Shown: one piece after another, positions 6,605 to 13,352 of the stretch
Layout of the letters: each line of letters opens with the position of its first letter
Position numbering within the stretch: the first letter of the stretch is position 1
NCBI GenBank assembly: GCA_002469805.1
Contig: DKNW01000051.1
Location: forward strand, 1-13,416
Source of the DNA: Rhodobiaceae bacterium UBA7378
GTDB taxonomy: Bacteria; Pseudomonadota; Alphaproteobacteria; RS24
Reading direction: 5' to 3'
Length of the DNA: 13,416 nt
Notes under the pieces: model-generated
Database searches by the model: none
What the model was told of the DNA's origin: nothing
What the model saw: only the letters and a program-made list of their open reading frames with translations
Translations under genes and position numbers: made by a program

Positions 6605-8052
6605 TTCTTGACCTTTTGGCGGATAGTTTTTTCAGATGCATCACCATAGGGCGGCATGAACCCGGCGAGCTTAGCAAAAGGAATCCGATTTGGCTGGCGG
6701 TAAATACCTTTGGCATGACTGAAGGTTTTAAACCCCTCAATGCCGTGATAAGCGCCCATTCCGCTGGGGCCAATACCGCCAAAGGGCAGATCTTTTTGCA
6801 ACATGTGGAACATCACATCATTGATCGATACACCCCCCGATGTGGTGCCTGTTAAGAAGCGTTCCTCCTCGGCTTTATCTTTGCCAAAAAAGTAAGCTGC
6901 CAGGGGGCGTGGGCGATTATTGATATAGCTAATGGTCTCTTCAAAATTCTTATAGGTTTTGATCGGCAAAATCGGTCCGAAAATCTCGTCTTGCATGCAC
7001 ATGGCCTCATCATCCGGGTTGATGATCAAGGTCGGTGCGATTTTCTGGCTCGGGTTTTTGGTGAAATCCTCATCCGCCGGATTAATGGTGACAGTGCGGA
7101 TTGCGCGCTTTTCGGCGTCGGCCAGGTTTGCCGAAATGCGTTGGTAATGTCGATCGTTTACCATGTCTTTATTGTCTAAAATTTTGGGGTACATGTCCCC
7201 GACGATTTTGGTCGCTTTTTCGATAACCTGCTCGAGTGCTTCTTCCGGCACCATCAGATAATCAGGGGCAATGCACACTTGCCCTGCGTTCAGCATCTTG
7301 CCCACCATGATGCGTTGCACCGCCTCACCAATGTCTGCGCTGCGTGTGATAATGACTGGTGATTTCCCGCCCAGTTCGAGCGTGACAGGTACCAGATTAT
7401 CAGCGGCGGCAGACATAATGTGGCGGGCGACGCTGGTTGCGCCGGTGAAAATCAAATGATCAAATGGCAGAGTGGAAAAAGCCTGACCGACTTCGGGGCC
7501 GCCGGTGAAAACCGCAAGCTCGCTTGGGTCGAAAGCACTGCCAATAATTTCAGCCATGATTGATGAAGTCGCCGGGGTAAATTCGGACGGCTTGATCATA
7601 GCTCTGTTGCCTGCGGCTAGCACGCCCGCAAGCGGCTCAAAAACCATGCCAAATGGGAAATTCCACGGCGCGATAACCCCAACGACACCCTTTGGCTGAT
7701 ACGATATCTGCGAACGTGCGCCGAGTAAATTAAGTGGGAACATGGTCGGCCGCTTTTCGCTTTTCATCCAATTTTTGAGATGTTTTTTGCTGTGTTTGAG
7801 ACATTCGATTGAGCCGGTGACATCGGTCATTAGATTGGTCTGGCGGGGGCGGCAGCTAAAATCATCGTTCATGGCTGCGCTAATGGCTTCAGCATGCGTC
7901 ACCAAAATATCAATCGCGCGATCAATACGGTCAATGCGGGTTTCGGCAGATACGTATCCTTCAGCGATATAGCTATCGCGCTGCGCTTGTAATGTCGTCA
8001 GCATGTTTTGCCTGGTATCTGCATCTACAAAGTCTTTGATCGGTGCGTTCAT
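6601..8052 (-). CDS. Aldehyde dehydrogenase, coniferyl aldehyde dehydrogenase-like
   Basis: This 483-aa NAD(P)-dependent aldehyde dehydrogenase oxidises aldehydes to acids. The oxyanion Asn131 lies in IAPWNFPFG, the cofactor Lys154 in MIKPSE, the general-base Glu226 in LELGGKSP, and the nucleophile Cys260 in NAGQVCIAPDY. The CIAPDY context and compact N-terminus match the class 3-like branch containing coniferyl aldehyde dehydrogenases and long-chain fatty aldehyde dehydrogenases, so aromatic or fatty aldehydes are both possible substrates. Start at the ATG at 8052, with a strong GGAGGA (8061-8066) 8 nt upstream. It is the first gene of a three-gene unit and overlaps TetR by 4 bp. A promoter and palindromic operator lie just upstream. 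Confidence 0.92.
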   Translation of the reverse strand: MNAPIKDFVDADTRQNMLTTLQAQRDSYIAEGYVSAETRIDRIDRAIDILVTHAEAISAAMNDDFSCRPRQTNLMTDVTGSIECLKHSKKHLKNWMKSEKRPTMFPLNLLGARSQISYQPKGVVGVIAPWNFPFGMVFEPLAGVLAAGNRAMIKPSEFTPATSSIMAEIIGSAFDPSELAVFTGGPEVGQAFSTLPFDHLIFTGATSVARHIMSAAADNLVPVTLELGGKSPVIITRSADIGEAVQRIMVGKMLNAGQVCIAPDYLMVPEEALEQVIEKATKIVGDMYPKILDNKDMVNDRHYQRISANLADAEKRAIRTVTINPADEDFTKNPSQKIAPTLIINPDDEAMCMQDEIFGPILPIKTYKNFEETISYINNRPRPLAAYFFGKDKAEEERFLTGTTSGGVSINDVMFHMLQKDLPFGGIGPSGMGAYHGIEGFKTFSHAKGIYRQPNRIPFAKLAGFMPPYGDASEKTIRQKVKK

Positions 8053-8078
8053 GAGATAACTCCTCCATAGAAAATAAA

Positions 8079-8091
8079 TGACCGGCGGTCA
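8079..8091. promoter_or_regulatory. Palindromic operator, probable TetR-family binding site
   Basis: TGACCGGCGGTCA is a perfect 6+1+6 palindrome (TGACCG, central G, CGGTCA) in an otherwise AT-rich leader, 26 bp upstream of the aldehyde dehydrogenase start. It lies downstream of the candidate -10 element, where binding would block transcription. TetR-family operators often have this GACCG/CGGTC character. Binding by the TetR encoded in the same unit is inferred from position, not shown. Confidence 0.6.
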
Positions 8092-8103
8092 GTTAACATG
8101 AAT

Positions 8104-8131
8104 TAAATATCGAAGCAAGCGTTCTAGTCAA
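8104..8131 (-). promoter_or_regulatory. Candidate sigma70-type promoter for ALDH-TetR-reductase unit
   Basis: Read on the - strand, TTGACT (8131-8126) and TATTTA (8109-8104) are separated by 16 nt. The -35 box is close to consensus; the -10 box is poor (3 of 6). The -35 overlaps the last T residues of the upstream terminator. An alternative pair in the same leader is TTGCTT with TTAACT. The placement directly before the palindrome supports a promoter here. Confidence 0.35.
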
Positions 8132-8159
8132 AAAAAAGGCGCTCCGAAGAGCGCCTTTT
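8130..8159 (-). terminator. Rho-independent terminator of the AldA-type aldehyde dehydrogenase gene
   Basis: On the - strand the order is GGCGCTC, loop TTCG, GAGCGCC, then eight T residues. This is a perfect 7-bp GC-rich stem, extended by A-T pairs from the flanking A and T runs, closed by a stabilising C(UUCG)G tetraloop. It begins about 20 bp after the stop of the gene ending at 8180. On the + strand it has a shorter T run (4) and no gene to serve, so the assignment is to the - strand. Confidence 0.93.
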
Positions 8160-8179
8160 AATCACAATGTCGCATTTTC

Positions 8180-9580
8180 TTATTTGGCGACATTAATAAC
8201 CTTGCGTTGCGTGAACTCGTTCAGGCCTTCGGCGCCAAGCTCGGTGCCAATGCCCGATGTCTTGATGCCGCCAAATGGAACATGGGGTTGCAGATCAGCG
8301 TGTTTGTTGATCCAGATCGTGCCGCTATCAACCTTCTTGGCAACCTCATAGGCGCGTTCCGTATCAGATGACCAGACCGAGCCGCCAAGACCGTAATCGG
8401 AATTATTGGCGCGTTCGATGACGTCGTCGATATCGTCATATTTAATGATCGGTAGAACCGGGCCAAACTGCTCTTCACTGACCAGCCGACTGTCGTCGTC
8501 AATATCGCGCACAATCGTTGGCGGAATGAAATAGCCTTTGCCATCGGGCACGTCACCACCAGCGACGATCGTGCCATTGGCACGCCCATCTTCGATATAA
8601 TCTTTGACCTTGTCGAATTGCATTTTATTTTGCAGCGGTCCGAGCTGAGTGCCCTGTTCGAGACCATTGCCGACAATGGCTTCGTCAGCCAGTTTTGCCA
8701 ACTGCTCGACCAGTCGGTCATAGATCGACTCATGTGCATAAACCCGCTTCATGGCGATGCAGATCTGGCCATTATTGCCAAACGCGCCTTGGAAAATCTG
8801 CGGGGCAATCGCGTCGACATCCACATCATCCATGATGATGCCGGCATCATTGCCGCCAAGTTCCAGCGTGATGCGTTTCAGCGTGCTGGCGGCCGAAGCC
8901 ATGACGCGCGCGCCCGTGGCTGTCGACCCCGTAAACGAGATTTTGCTGATGCCCGTATGGGTCGTGATTTTGTCGCCGAGATCATTATTGTCGGCGATAA
9001 TATTGACTACACCAGCTGGTAAGACATCGGCGATTAGGCGACCCAAATGTAACGCCGATAGCGGCGTCGTCGGGGCCGGTTTGATGATAATCGCATTACC
9101 AGCCAGCAGAGCGGCAGGCAATTTAAAGGCCAACAGAATAATCGGGAAATTCCACGGAATGATGGCACCCACCACGCCCAGCGGATTGCGATGAATTTCG
9201 ACACGCTGTGTATCCGTGTCCTCAAGGATTTCCACTGGCAAATCGAGTGACTGGAAATACCGGAAGAACATCGATGCGCCCATCACTTCGCCCGTTGCAT
9301 CCTCTAGCGGCTTGCCTTGCTCTTGGGTAAGTATGCGTGCCAGGTCGTCGGCATTGGCTTCGATGATATCGGCGATCTCACCCAGCTTGGCACGTCGTGT
9401 ATCGAGCGGTGTGTTTTTCCAAACCTCAAAACCGGTCTGCGCTGCGACGACCGCTTCGTCCAACTGGGCAGGTGAGGCTGTTGGGCAATCCGCCAATACG
9501 TCTTCGGTTGCCGGATTTAAAACTGGCATGCTTCCGGCGCCGTCAACAAGTGCGCCATTGATCAATAATTGATATTTCAT
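8180..9580 (-). CDS. NAD(P)-dependent aldehyde dehydrogenase (AldA/lactaldehyde dehydrogenase-like branch)
   Basis: This 466-aa complete aldehyde dehydrogenase has Asn144 in IIPWNFPI, Lys167 in IIKPAP, the general-base Glu240 in LELGGNDAG, and the catalytic Cys274 in NNGQICIAMKR. The C-terminal INKHADLQPHVPFGGIKTSGIG resembles the AldA-like branch, which acts on small or hydroxylated aldehydes; the true substrate is unknown. Start at the ATG at 9580 with GGAGGGA at 9587-9593, 6 nt upstream; a further-upstream in-frame start at 9679 would add 33 unlikely residues with no homology to the family. It is only distantly related to the neighbouring ALDH at 6601-8052, so the pair is not a recent duplication. 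It is transcribed alone or after the nitroreductase, 171 bp upstream, and ends at a strong terminator. Confidence 0.92.
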   Translation of the reverse strand: MKYQLLINGALVDGAGSMPVLNPATEDVLADCPTASPAQLDEAVVAAQTGFEVWKNTPLDTRRAKLGEIADIIEANADDLARILTQEQGKPLEDATGEVMGASMFFRYFQSLDLPVEILEDTDTQRVEIHRNPLGVVGAIIPWNFPIILLAFKLPAALLAGNAIIIKPAPTTPLSALHLGRLIADVLPAGVVNIIADNNDLGDKITTHTGISKISFTGSTATGARVMASAASTLKRITLELGGNDAGIIMDDVDVDAIAPQIFQGAFGNNGQICIAMKRVYAHESIYDRLVEQLAKLADEAIVGNGLEQGTQLGPLQNKMQFDKVKDYIEDGRANGTIVAGGDVPDGKGYFIPPTIVRDIDDDSRLVSEEQFGPVLPIIKYDDIDDVIERANNSDYGLGGSVWSSDTERAYEVAKKVDSGTIWINKHADLQPHVPFGGIKTSGIGTELGAEGLNEFTQRKVINVAK

Positions 9581-9586
9581 TTTTAG

Positions 9587-9593
9587 TCCCTCC
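9587..9593 (-). promoter_or_regulatory. Strong ribosome binding site deciding the AldA-type ALDH start
   Basis: GGAGGGA on the - strand, 6 nt before the ATG at 9580, fixes the start and excludes the longer reading-frame extension to 9679. Confidence 0.8.
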
Positions 9594-9606
9594 ACTAAAC
9601 CCGATG

Positions 9607-9635
9607 ATTTAACCCTAGAGTTTTTCCTGAGGCAA
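9607..9635 (-). promoter_or_regulatory. Candidate sigma70-type promoter for the AldA-type ALDH
   Basis: On the - strand TTGCCT (9635-9630) and TTAAAT (9612-9607) are separated by exactly 17 nt and lie 27 bp before the start codon, leaving room for the ribosome site. Each box matches consensus at 4 of 6 positions, so this is suggestive only. The rest of the 171-bp gap up to the nitroreductase (9636-9751) shows no gene and no clear terminator. Confidence 0.35.
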
Positions 9636-9751
9636 GCTTTTGACAGAGTTTGCGCAAGATTTGGACCAGCCTTCGGCAAGTCTCGGCACGCGTTCTGTCA
9701 GGCACGCTGGGCGTAGTTAAGAAGGTCTAAATGCTTTAAATCGCTCGCGCG

Positions 9752-10435
9752 TCAATCGTCAAAACCCACAAAAACAGTAGCCTCATGAACGGCCTTGCGT
9801 TCGGAAACGACGGCATTGGCTGGGAAGTCATCATCCGGCCAGCCCAGCGCAACAGCCTTCATAATCACTTGGTCATCGGCTATGCCAGCATGTTCACGTA
9901 CAACCGGGGATTGCATGATGCCTTGGCTGTTAATGACCGCGCCGAGACCCCGCGACCAAGCAGCGTTTACCAACGCGGTCGTTACAGCGCCGCAATCAAA
10001 CGCCGTGTCGTCGCTATCGGCCAGAACGCGGTCATAAGTGATAATCACGCATACCGGCGCATCAAACTGGCGGAAGCCGCGCAGCACCCAGTCTTGTCGG
10101 GCGTCTTTGTCTTCGCGGGCAATGCCCATGGCGGCGAATAATTGCTTGGCCACGCCAACCTGCCTATCTCGATGCACTCCGCCGAATGCCTCCCCGATGC
10201 GAAATTCACGCGAATGTGGCACACCGGCCAGATTGCGTTCGGTATTGCCAGCGCGAATGCGGTCTAGCGGTGCGCCCGATATCACGTAGAAATTCCAAGG
10301 CTGGGTATTCATTGATGACGGCGCGCGCATTGCCAGCGCGAGAATTTCTTCTATCAGCGCCTTGGGCACCGGCTCTTGTTTGTATCCGCGAATGCTACGG
10401 CGGCCTTGGATCACATCATCGAATTGCATGGTCAT
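9752..10435 (-). CDS. Nitroreductase-family FMN flavoprotein
   Basis: This 227-aa protein is of the NfsA/FRase-like nitroreductase superfamily: FMN-dependent, NAD(P)H-using homodimers that reduce nitro groups, quinones or enones. The N-terminal GRRSIRGY (11-18) carries the Arg and Ser residues that contact the FMN phosphate, followed by APSSMNTQPWNFYV (38-51), a hallmark of the family. The C-terminal half has the flavin-contacting region GLGAVINSQGI and the QVIMKAVALGWPDDD segment. Length is normal. The start at 10435 has GGGA 10 nt upstream; a second ATG at 10429 is also possible. It is divergent from the 3-hydroxyacyl-CoA dehydrogenase gene across a 216-bp region with inverted and tandem repeats. 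The specific substrate is unknown, and a role in reducing an aromatic or unsaturated intermediate would suit the region. Confidence 0.9.
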   Translation of the reverse strand: MTMQFDDVIQGRRSIRGYKQEPVPKALIEEILALAMRAPSSMNTQPWNFYVISGAPLDRIRAGNTERNLAGVPHSREFRIGEAFGGVHRDRQVGVAKQLFAAMGIAREDKDARQDWVLRGFRQFDAPVCVIITYDRVLADSDDTAFDCGAVTTALVNAAWSRGLGAVINSQGIMQSPVVREHAGIADDQVIMKAVALGWPDDDFPANAVVSERKAVHEATVFVGFDD

Positions 10436-10489
10436 GCTCTATTTTCCCTGTTCAACTTTGTCTGCGCGCGTTGGATAGGGATAACCTAA

Positions 10490-10518
10490 ATAATATCGCG
10501 TACGCTTTCCATAGTAGA
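10490..10518 (-). promoter_or_regulatory. Candidate promoter of the nitroreductase gene
   Basis: On the - strand the -10-like TATTAT (10495-10490) is preceded by a 17-nt spacer and a weak -35 (TCTACT, 10518-10513). The weak -35 lies inside the inverted repeat at 10509-10524, as expected for a regulated promoter. The spacer contains the 8-bp palindrome GCGTACGC (10498-10505). Confidence 0.35.
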
Positions 10519-10524
10519 CTATGG
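10509..10524. promoter_or_regulatory. Inverted repeat, probable regulator binding site
   Basis: CCATAGT (10509-10515) and ACTATGG (10518-10524) form a perfect 7-bp inverted repeat with a 2-nt centre. It lies in the divergent region between the nitroreductase and 3-hydroxyacyl-CoA dehydrogenase genes and overlaps the candidate nitroreductase -35. A 2-bp loop makes an RNA hairpin unlikely, so a dimeric DNA-binding protein site is the better reading. No regulator gene lies next to it. Confidence 0.5.
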
Positions 10525-10543
10525 TCCATTAACCCAGTGGCGG

Positions 10544-10575
10544 CCCATCTCACCAAATACCCATCTCACCAAATA
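10544..10575. repeat. Perfect tandem duplication of a 16-bp unit
   Basis: The unit CCCATCTCACCAAATA occurs at 10544-10559 and again, without mismatch or spacer, at 10560-10575, followed by the first two bases of a third copy. It is non-coding and lies upstream of the 3-hydroxyacyl-CoA dehydrogenase gene. It may be a slippage duplication or a doubled protein-binding site; 16 bp is about one and a half helical turns. Confidence 0.9.
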
Positions 10576-10584
10576 CCTTGAGAC

Positions 10585-10613
10585 TTGAAGCAAAGCTGCG
10601 CAGGCGACACAAT
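10585..10613 (+). promoter_or_regulatory. Weak candidate promoter of the 3-hydroxyacyl-CoA dehydrogenase gene
   Basis: TTGAAG (10585-10590) and CACAAT (10608-10613) are spaced by 17 nt, about 38 bp before the start codon. Each box matches the sigma70 consensus at about 4 of 6 positions. The tandem repeat ends 9 bp upstream of the -35, a typical activator position. Confidence 0.25.
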
Positions 10614-10651
10614 AGGGGAAATTTGTGGGAAGTTTTATAAGGGAGACCGAA

Positions 10652-11938
10652 ATGAGCGATGCAGTAGCCTATATGAATGAAGCCACCCAGACGGCGCGGG
10701 TGATTGATGGCTTGCCGGAAAATCTGGCACTTCGGCCTATCGAAAAAGTTGGCATTATTGGCGCTGGCACAATGGGGGGTGGTATCGCCATGAATTTTGC
10801 GACCGCCGGCATCTCCCTCACTATCGTTGAAACCAAGGAAGATGCACTGAGCCGTGGGCTTGGCGTCGTGCGTGGCAATTATCAGCGTTCCGCCGATCGT
10901 GGACGCTTTCCCCAAGAAGAGGTCGATATCCGCATGGACCGCATCACCGGAGCATTGGCTATAGACGCGCTAGCTGATTGTGATCTGGTGATTGAGGCTG
11001 TGTTCGAAGACATGGATCTAAAGAAGCAGATTTTCGCCAGGCTTGATGATATTTGTAAAGAAGGCGCAATTTTGGCGACCAATACATCAGCGTTAAATAT
11101 TGACGAGATTGCTGCTGTCACGTCGCGCCCGCAAGATGTCATCGGTCTGCATTTCTTTTCACCGGCAAATGTTATGAAGCTGTTGGAAATTGTGCGCGCC
11201 GATCACACGGCAGATGACGTTGTGGCAACCTCCATGGCGCTTGCCGTTACCATTGGCAAAGTTGCCACATTGGTCGGGGTATGCCCAGGCTTTGTTGGCA
11301 ATCGCATTTTGGCCGCGCGCCAGCGTGAAGCACAAAATCTTGTCAATCAAGGCGTGTTGCCTTGGGATGTTGATAATGCCTTTAACGCGTTTGGTTTTAA
11401 AATGGGGCCGTTTCAAATGTCCGATTTGGCGGGGCTTGATATTGGCTGGAAAAAAGGCGCTGTCACCGGCAATCCTATACGCGACCGCTTGTGCGAAATG
11501 GATCGCCGGGGGCAAAAAACGGGCGCAGGCTATTATGATTATGACGAAAACCGTCAGCGCAATCCCAGCAAGATCACCGAAGAGATTATCGCCGACGTGA
11601 CCGGCATCGCTGCGGGTGCGTCGGGGCTGTCGCAGGAAGATATTTTGGCGCGCTTGCTGCACCCTATGGTCAATGAAGCACTCGTCATTATGGAAGAAAA
11701 TAAAGCGCAACGGCCAAGCGATATCGATGTTATTTGGTCATTTGGTTATGGTTGGCCCGGCGATACGGGCGGGCCAATGTTTTATGGCGACCTTGTTGGC
11801 GCTGAAAAAATTCTCTCGACCATGCAGGCTTTGGCGGCAAACAATGAGGCCGTGAGGCCAGCCAAGACACTCGAAAAATTGGCTAAGGATGGCGGTAAAT
11901 TTGTCGATCTGGATCTGGGCGGCCTTAAAACAGGTTGA
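10652..11938 (+). CDS. 3-hydroxyacyl-CoA dehydrogenase, stand-alone (no enoyl-CoA hydratase domain)
   Basis: This 428-aa protein performs the NAD-dependent oxidation of 3-hydroxyacyl-CoA to 3-ketoacyl-CoA in beta-oxidation. The Rossmann motif is GAGTMGGG (37-44). The catalytic region contains ATNTSALNI (142-150), His167 in GLHFFSPAN and Glu179 in KLLEIV, matching the His-Glu dyad, with Asn217 in GFVGNRI. A second helical C-terminal domain (LHPMVNEALVIMEE, YGWPGDTGGPMFYGD) matches the C-terminal half of FadB/FadJ-type multifunctional proteins. The first 30 residues (ending GLPENLALRPIEKV) look like the interdomain linker of those proteins, but no crotonase domain precedes it. AAGGGAG (10639-10645) is 6 nt before the ATG at 10652, which excludes the upstream GTG at 10625. 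A serine hydrolase gene follows 94 bp later on the same strand. Confidence 0.93.
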   Translation: MSDAVAYMNEATQTARVIDGLPENLALRPIEKVGIIGAGTMGGGIAMNFATAGISLTIVETKEDALSRGLGVVRGNYQRSADRGRFPQEEVDIRMDRITGALAIDALADCDLVIEAVFEDMDLKKQIFARLDDICKEGAILATNTSALNIDEIAAVTSRPQDVIGLHFFSPANVMKLLEIVRADHTADDVVATSMALAVTIGKVATLVGVCPGFVGNRILAARQREAQNLVNQGVLPWDVDNAFNAFGFKMGPFQMSDLAGLDIGWKKGAVTGNPIRDRLCEMDRRGQKTGAGYYDYDENRQRNPSKITEEIIADVTGIAAGASGLSQEDILARLLHPMVNEALVIMEENKAQRPSDIDVIWSFGYGWPGDTGGPMFYGDLVGAEKILSTMQALAANNEAVRPAKTLEKLAKDGGKFVDLDLGGLKTG

Positions 11939-12032
11939 AAGCCGTTTCACGGCGCGTGCGGTGTAGCGCGCGTCGTATTATTGGCAGGCGATAGCCATTA
12001 ACAAAATGACAGAAGCCTGCAATGATGCGCCC

Positions 12033-13268
12033 ATGAAATTTACCGTGCAAATACTGTTCGCCGCCATTTTGGGCGCGCTGGTCATACTTGGTCTGACGGC
12101 ACGTTACTTGCCGCCACATGATGTTCTCGCACGTTTTGAGGCGCTGACCGACCCTGAGAAAATCCTTTGGACTGCGGACAGTGTAAGCGAATTATTTCCA
12201 ACCCGCATCATCGCTCGCGGCGATAAGACCTTCAGATTTGATAGTGATCCCGATTTTCTGACGGGTTTCGAGTACGCCTTCAAGGGCCAAACGCACACCA
12301 TCGATAACATGATGCGCGACATGGAAACGCTTGGTCTGATTGTGATGCATAAAGGCGTTGTCGTTTATGAAAATTATGCTGAGGGCAGCAGCCCGCATAG
12401 CCATTTTACCAGCTATTCACTTATTAAATCTTTTGTTTCAACACTTATCGGCTTCGCCATAAAAGATCGCATGATTTCTAGCATAGACGACCAGTTGGAG
12501 GCTTACTTACCCGAATTAGCAGATACCGGCTACGCGGGTGTTACCATCAAGCAAGCGCTTCAAATGTCGTCTGGTATCAAGTTTGACGACCCCGTTAACG
12601 CGACAGCGGACGATACGGTGAACTGGATATTGAATGCGGTAATATTGAACAATAAAACCGCCTATGAAGCGGCATATGCGTTTCCGCGCATCGCGCCGTC
12701 TGGCACGGTTTTCAACTACAACACGGCGGAAACGCAAATACTTCTGGAATTACTGTCACGCGTAACAAAAATGGATGCCGCCGACTACATGTCTGCCAAG
12801 ATCTGGCAACCACTTGGCATGCAGCATGATGCTTTTTGGGTAATCGATCGGCCAGGAAGCAGTGGCCGTGAAATAGGTGGGGCATTTTTTAACGCGACGC
12901 TTGGCGACTGGGCACGTTTCGGCTTATTCATCAGCCGTGGCGGCGTCTGGGAAGGCACGCCGCTTTTACCGCAAGGTTGGGTTGCCAATGCGACAACGAC
13001 AACCGAGGCGCATTTGGCCCATGGCAAGGTCGATAAGAACTGGCGTAAGGGATATGGTTGGCATTGGTGGACTTTCGCGGATAACACATTTCAGGCCGAC
13101 GGCAGTCGCGGTCAGAGCATTTTCATTGACGCATCGCGCGAGCTTGTCGTTGCTAGGGCCAGCGCTTGGCCAGCCGACTGGGTCGAAAACTATGACGACC
13201 AGACGCACGCATTCTATGACGGGCTTATGGCATTTATAGACGCTAGAGCCGCCGCGTCCCCAAAGTGA
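12033..13268 (+). CDS. Membrane-anchored serine hydrolase, beta-lactamase class C fold (NylB/EstB-like)
   Basis: This 411-aa penicillin-binding-protein-like serine hydrolase belongs to a family that includes esterases, 6-aminohexanoate-dimer hydrolase and class C beta-lactamases. The nucleophile motif SxxK is SLIK (Ser129-Lys132, in TSYSLIKSF), the second motif is Tyr229-Asn-Thr in FNYNTAET, and a Gly-rich third segment is DGSRGQSIFI (about 357-366). An N-terminal hydrophobic helix (about 6-25, after MKFT) indicates a signal anchor and periplasmic location. The ATG at 12033 is preferred because the anchor then begins at once; the in-frame ATG at 12006 would add nine polar residues, and neither has a good ribosome site. 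Beta-lactam resistance should not be assumed, since most such proteins are esterases or amidases. It may be read through from the 3-hydroxyacyl-CoA dehydrogenase gene. Confidence 0.88.
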   Translation: MKFTVQILFAAILGALVILGLTARYLPPHDVLARFEALTDPEKILWTADSVSELFPTRIIARGDKTFRFDSDPDFLTGFEYAFKGQTHTIDNMMRDMETLGLIVMHKGVVVYENYAEGSSPHSHFTSYSLIKSFVSTLIGFAIKDRMISSIDDQLEAYLPELADTGYAGVTIKQALQMSSGIKFDDPVNATADDTVNWILNAVILNNKTAYEAAYAFPRIAPSGTVFNYNTAETQILLELLSRVTKMDAADYMSAKIWQPLGMQHDAFWVIDRPGSSGREIGGAFFNATLGDWARFGLFISRGGVWEGTPLLPQGWVANATTTTEAHLAHGKVDKNWRKGYGWHWWTFADNTFQADGSRGQSIFIDASRELVVARASAWPADWVENYDDQTHAFYDGLMAFIDARAAASPK

Positions 13269-13352
13269 GGCATGCCAAAAATTGCGCGTAACCCACAACC
13301 CGGATTAGCACGGCTACTGCACAGCTTGGTTAAATGATTTTTCAGGAAAAAA

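Noticed and set aside
9581..9679. 33-residue N-terminal extension of the AldA-type ALDH
   Set aside because: A strong ribosome site lies directly before the ATG at 9580 and the extension occupies what looks like promoter DNA.
11159..11710. 183-aa open frame on the - strand inside the 3-hydroxyacyl-CoA dehydrogenase gene
   Set aside because: The + strand protein has intact catalytic residues across this region; the antisense frame has no supporting motif.
11941..11971. Small GC-rich stems after the 3-hydroxyacyl-CoA dehydrogenase stop as a terminator
   Set aside because: Stems of 4-5 bp without a following T tract; not convincing, and the next gene follows on the same strand.
12033..13268. 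Antibiotic-resistance beta-lactamase
   Set aside because: Although the fold is shared, the SLIK/YNT motifs, membrane anchor and length fit the broad esterase/amidase group, and nothing indicates beta-lactam activity.
13338..13351. AT-only hairpin next to the tRNA 3' end as a terminator
   Set aside because: The stem TTTTTC/GAAAAA has a 2-nt loop and almost no GC pairs, so it would not be stable; the adjacent T run could still help termination but the evidence is too thin.
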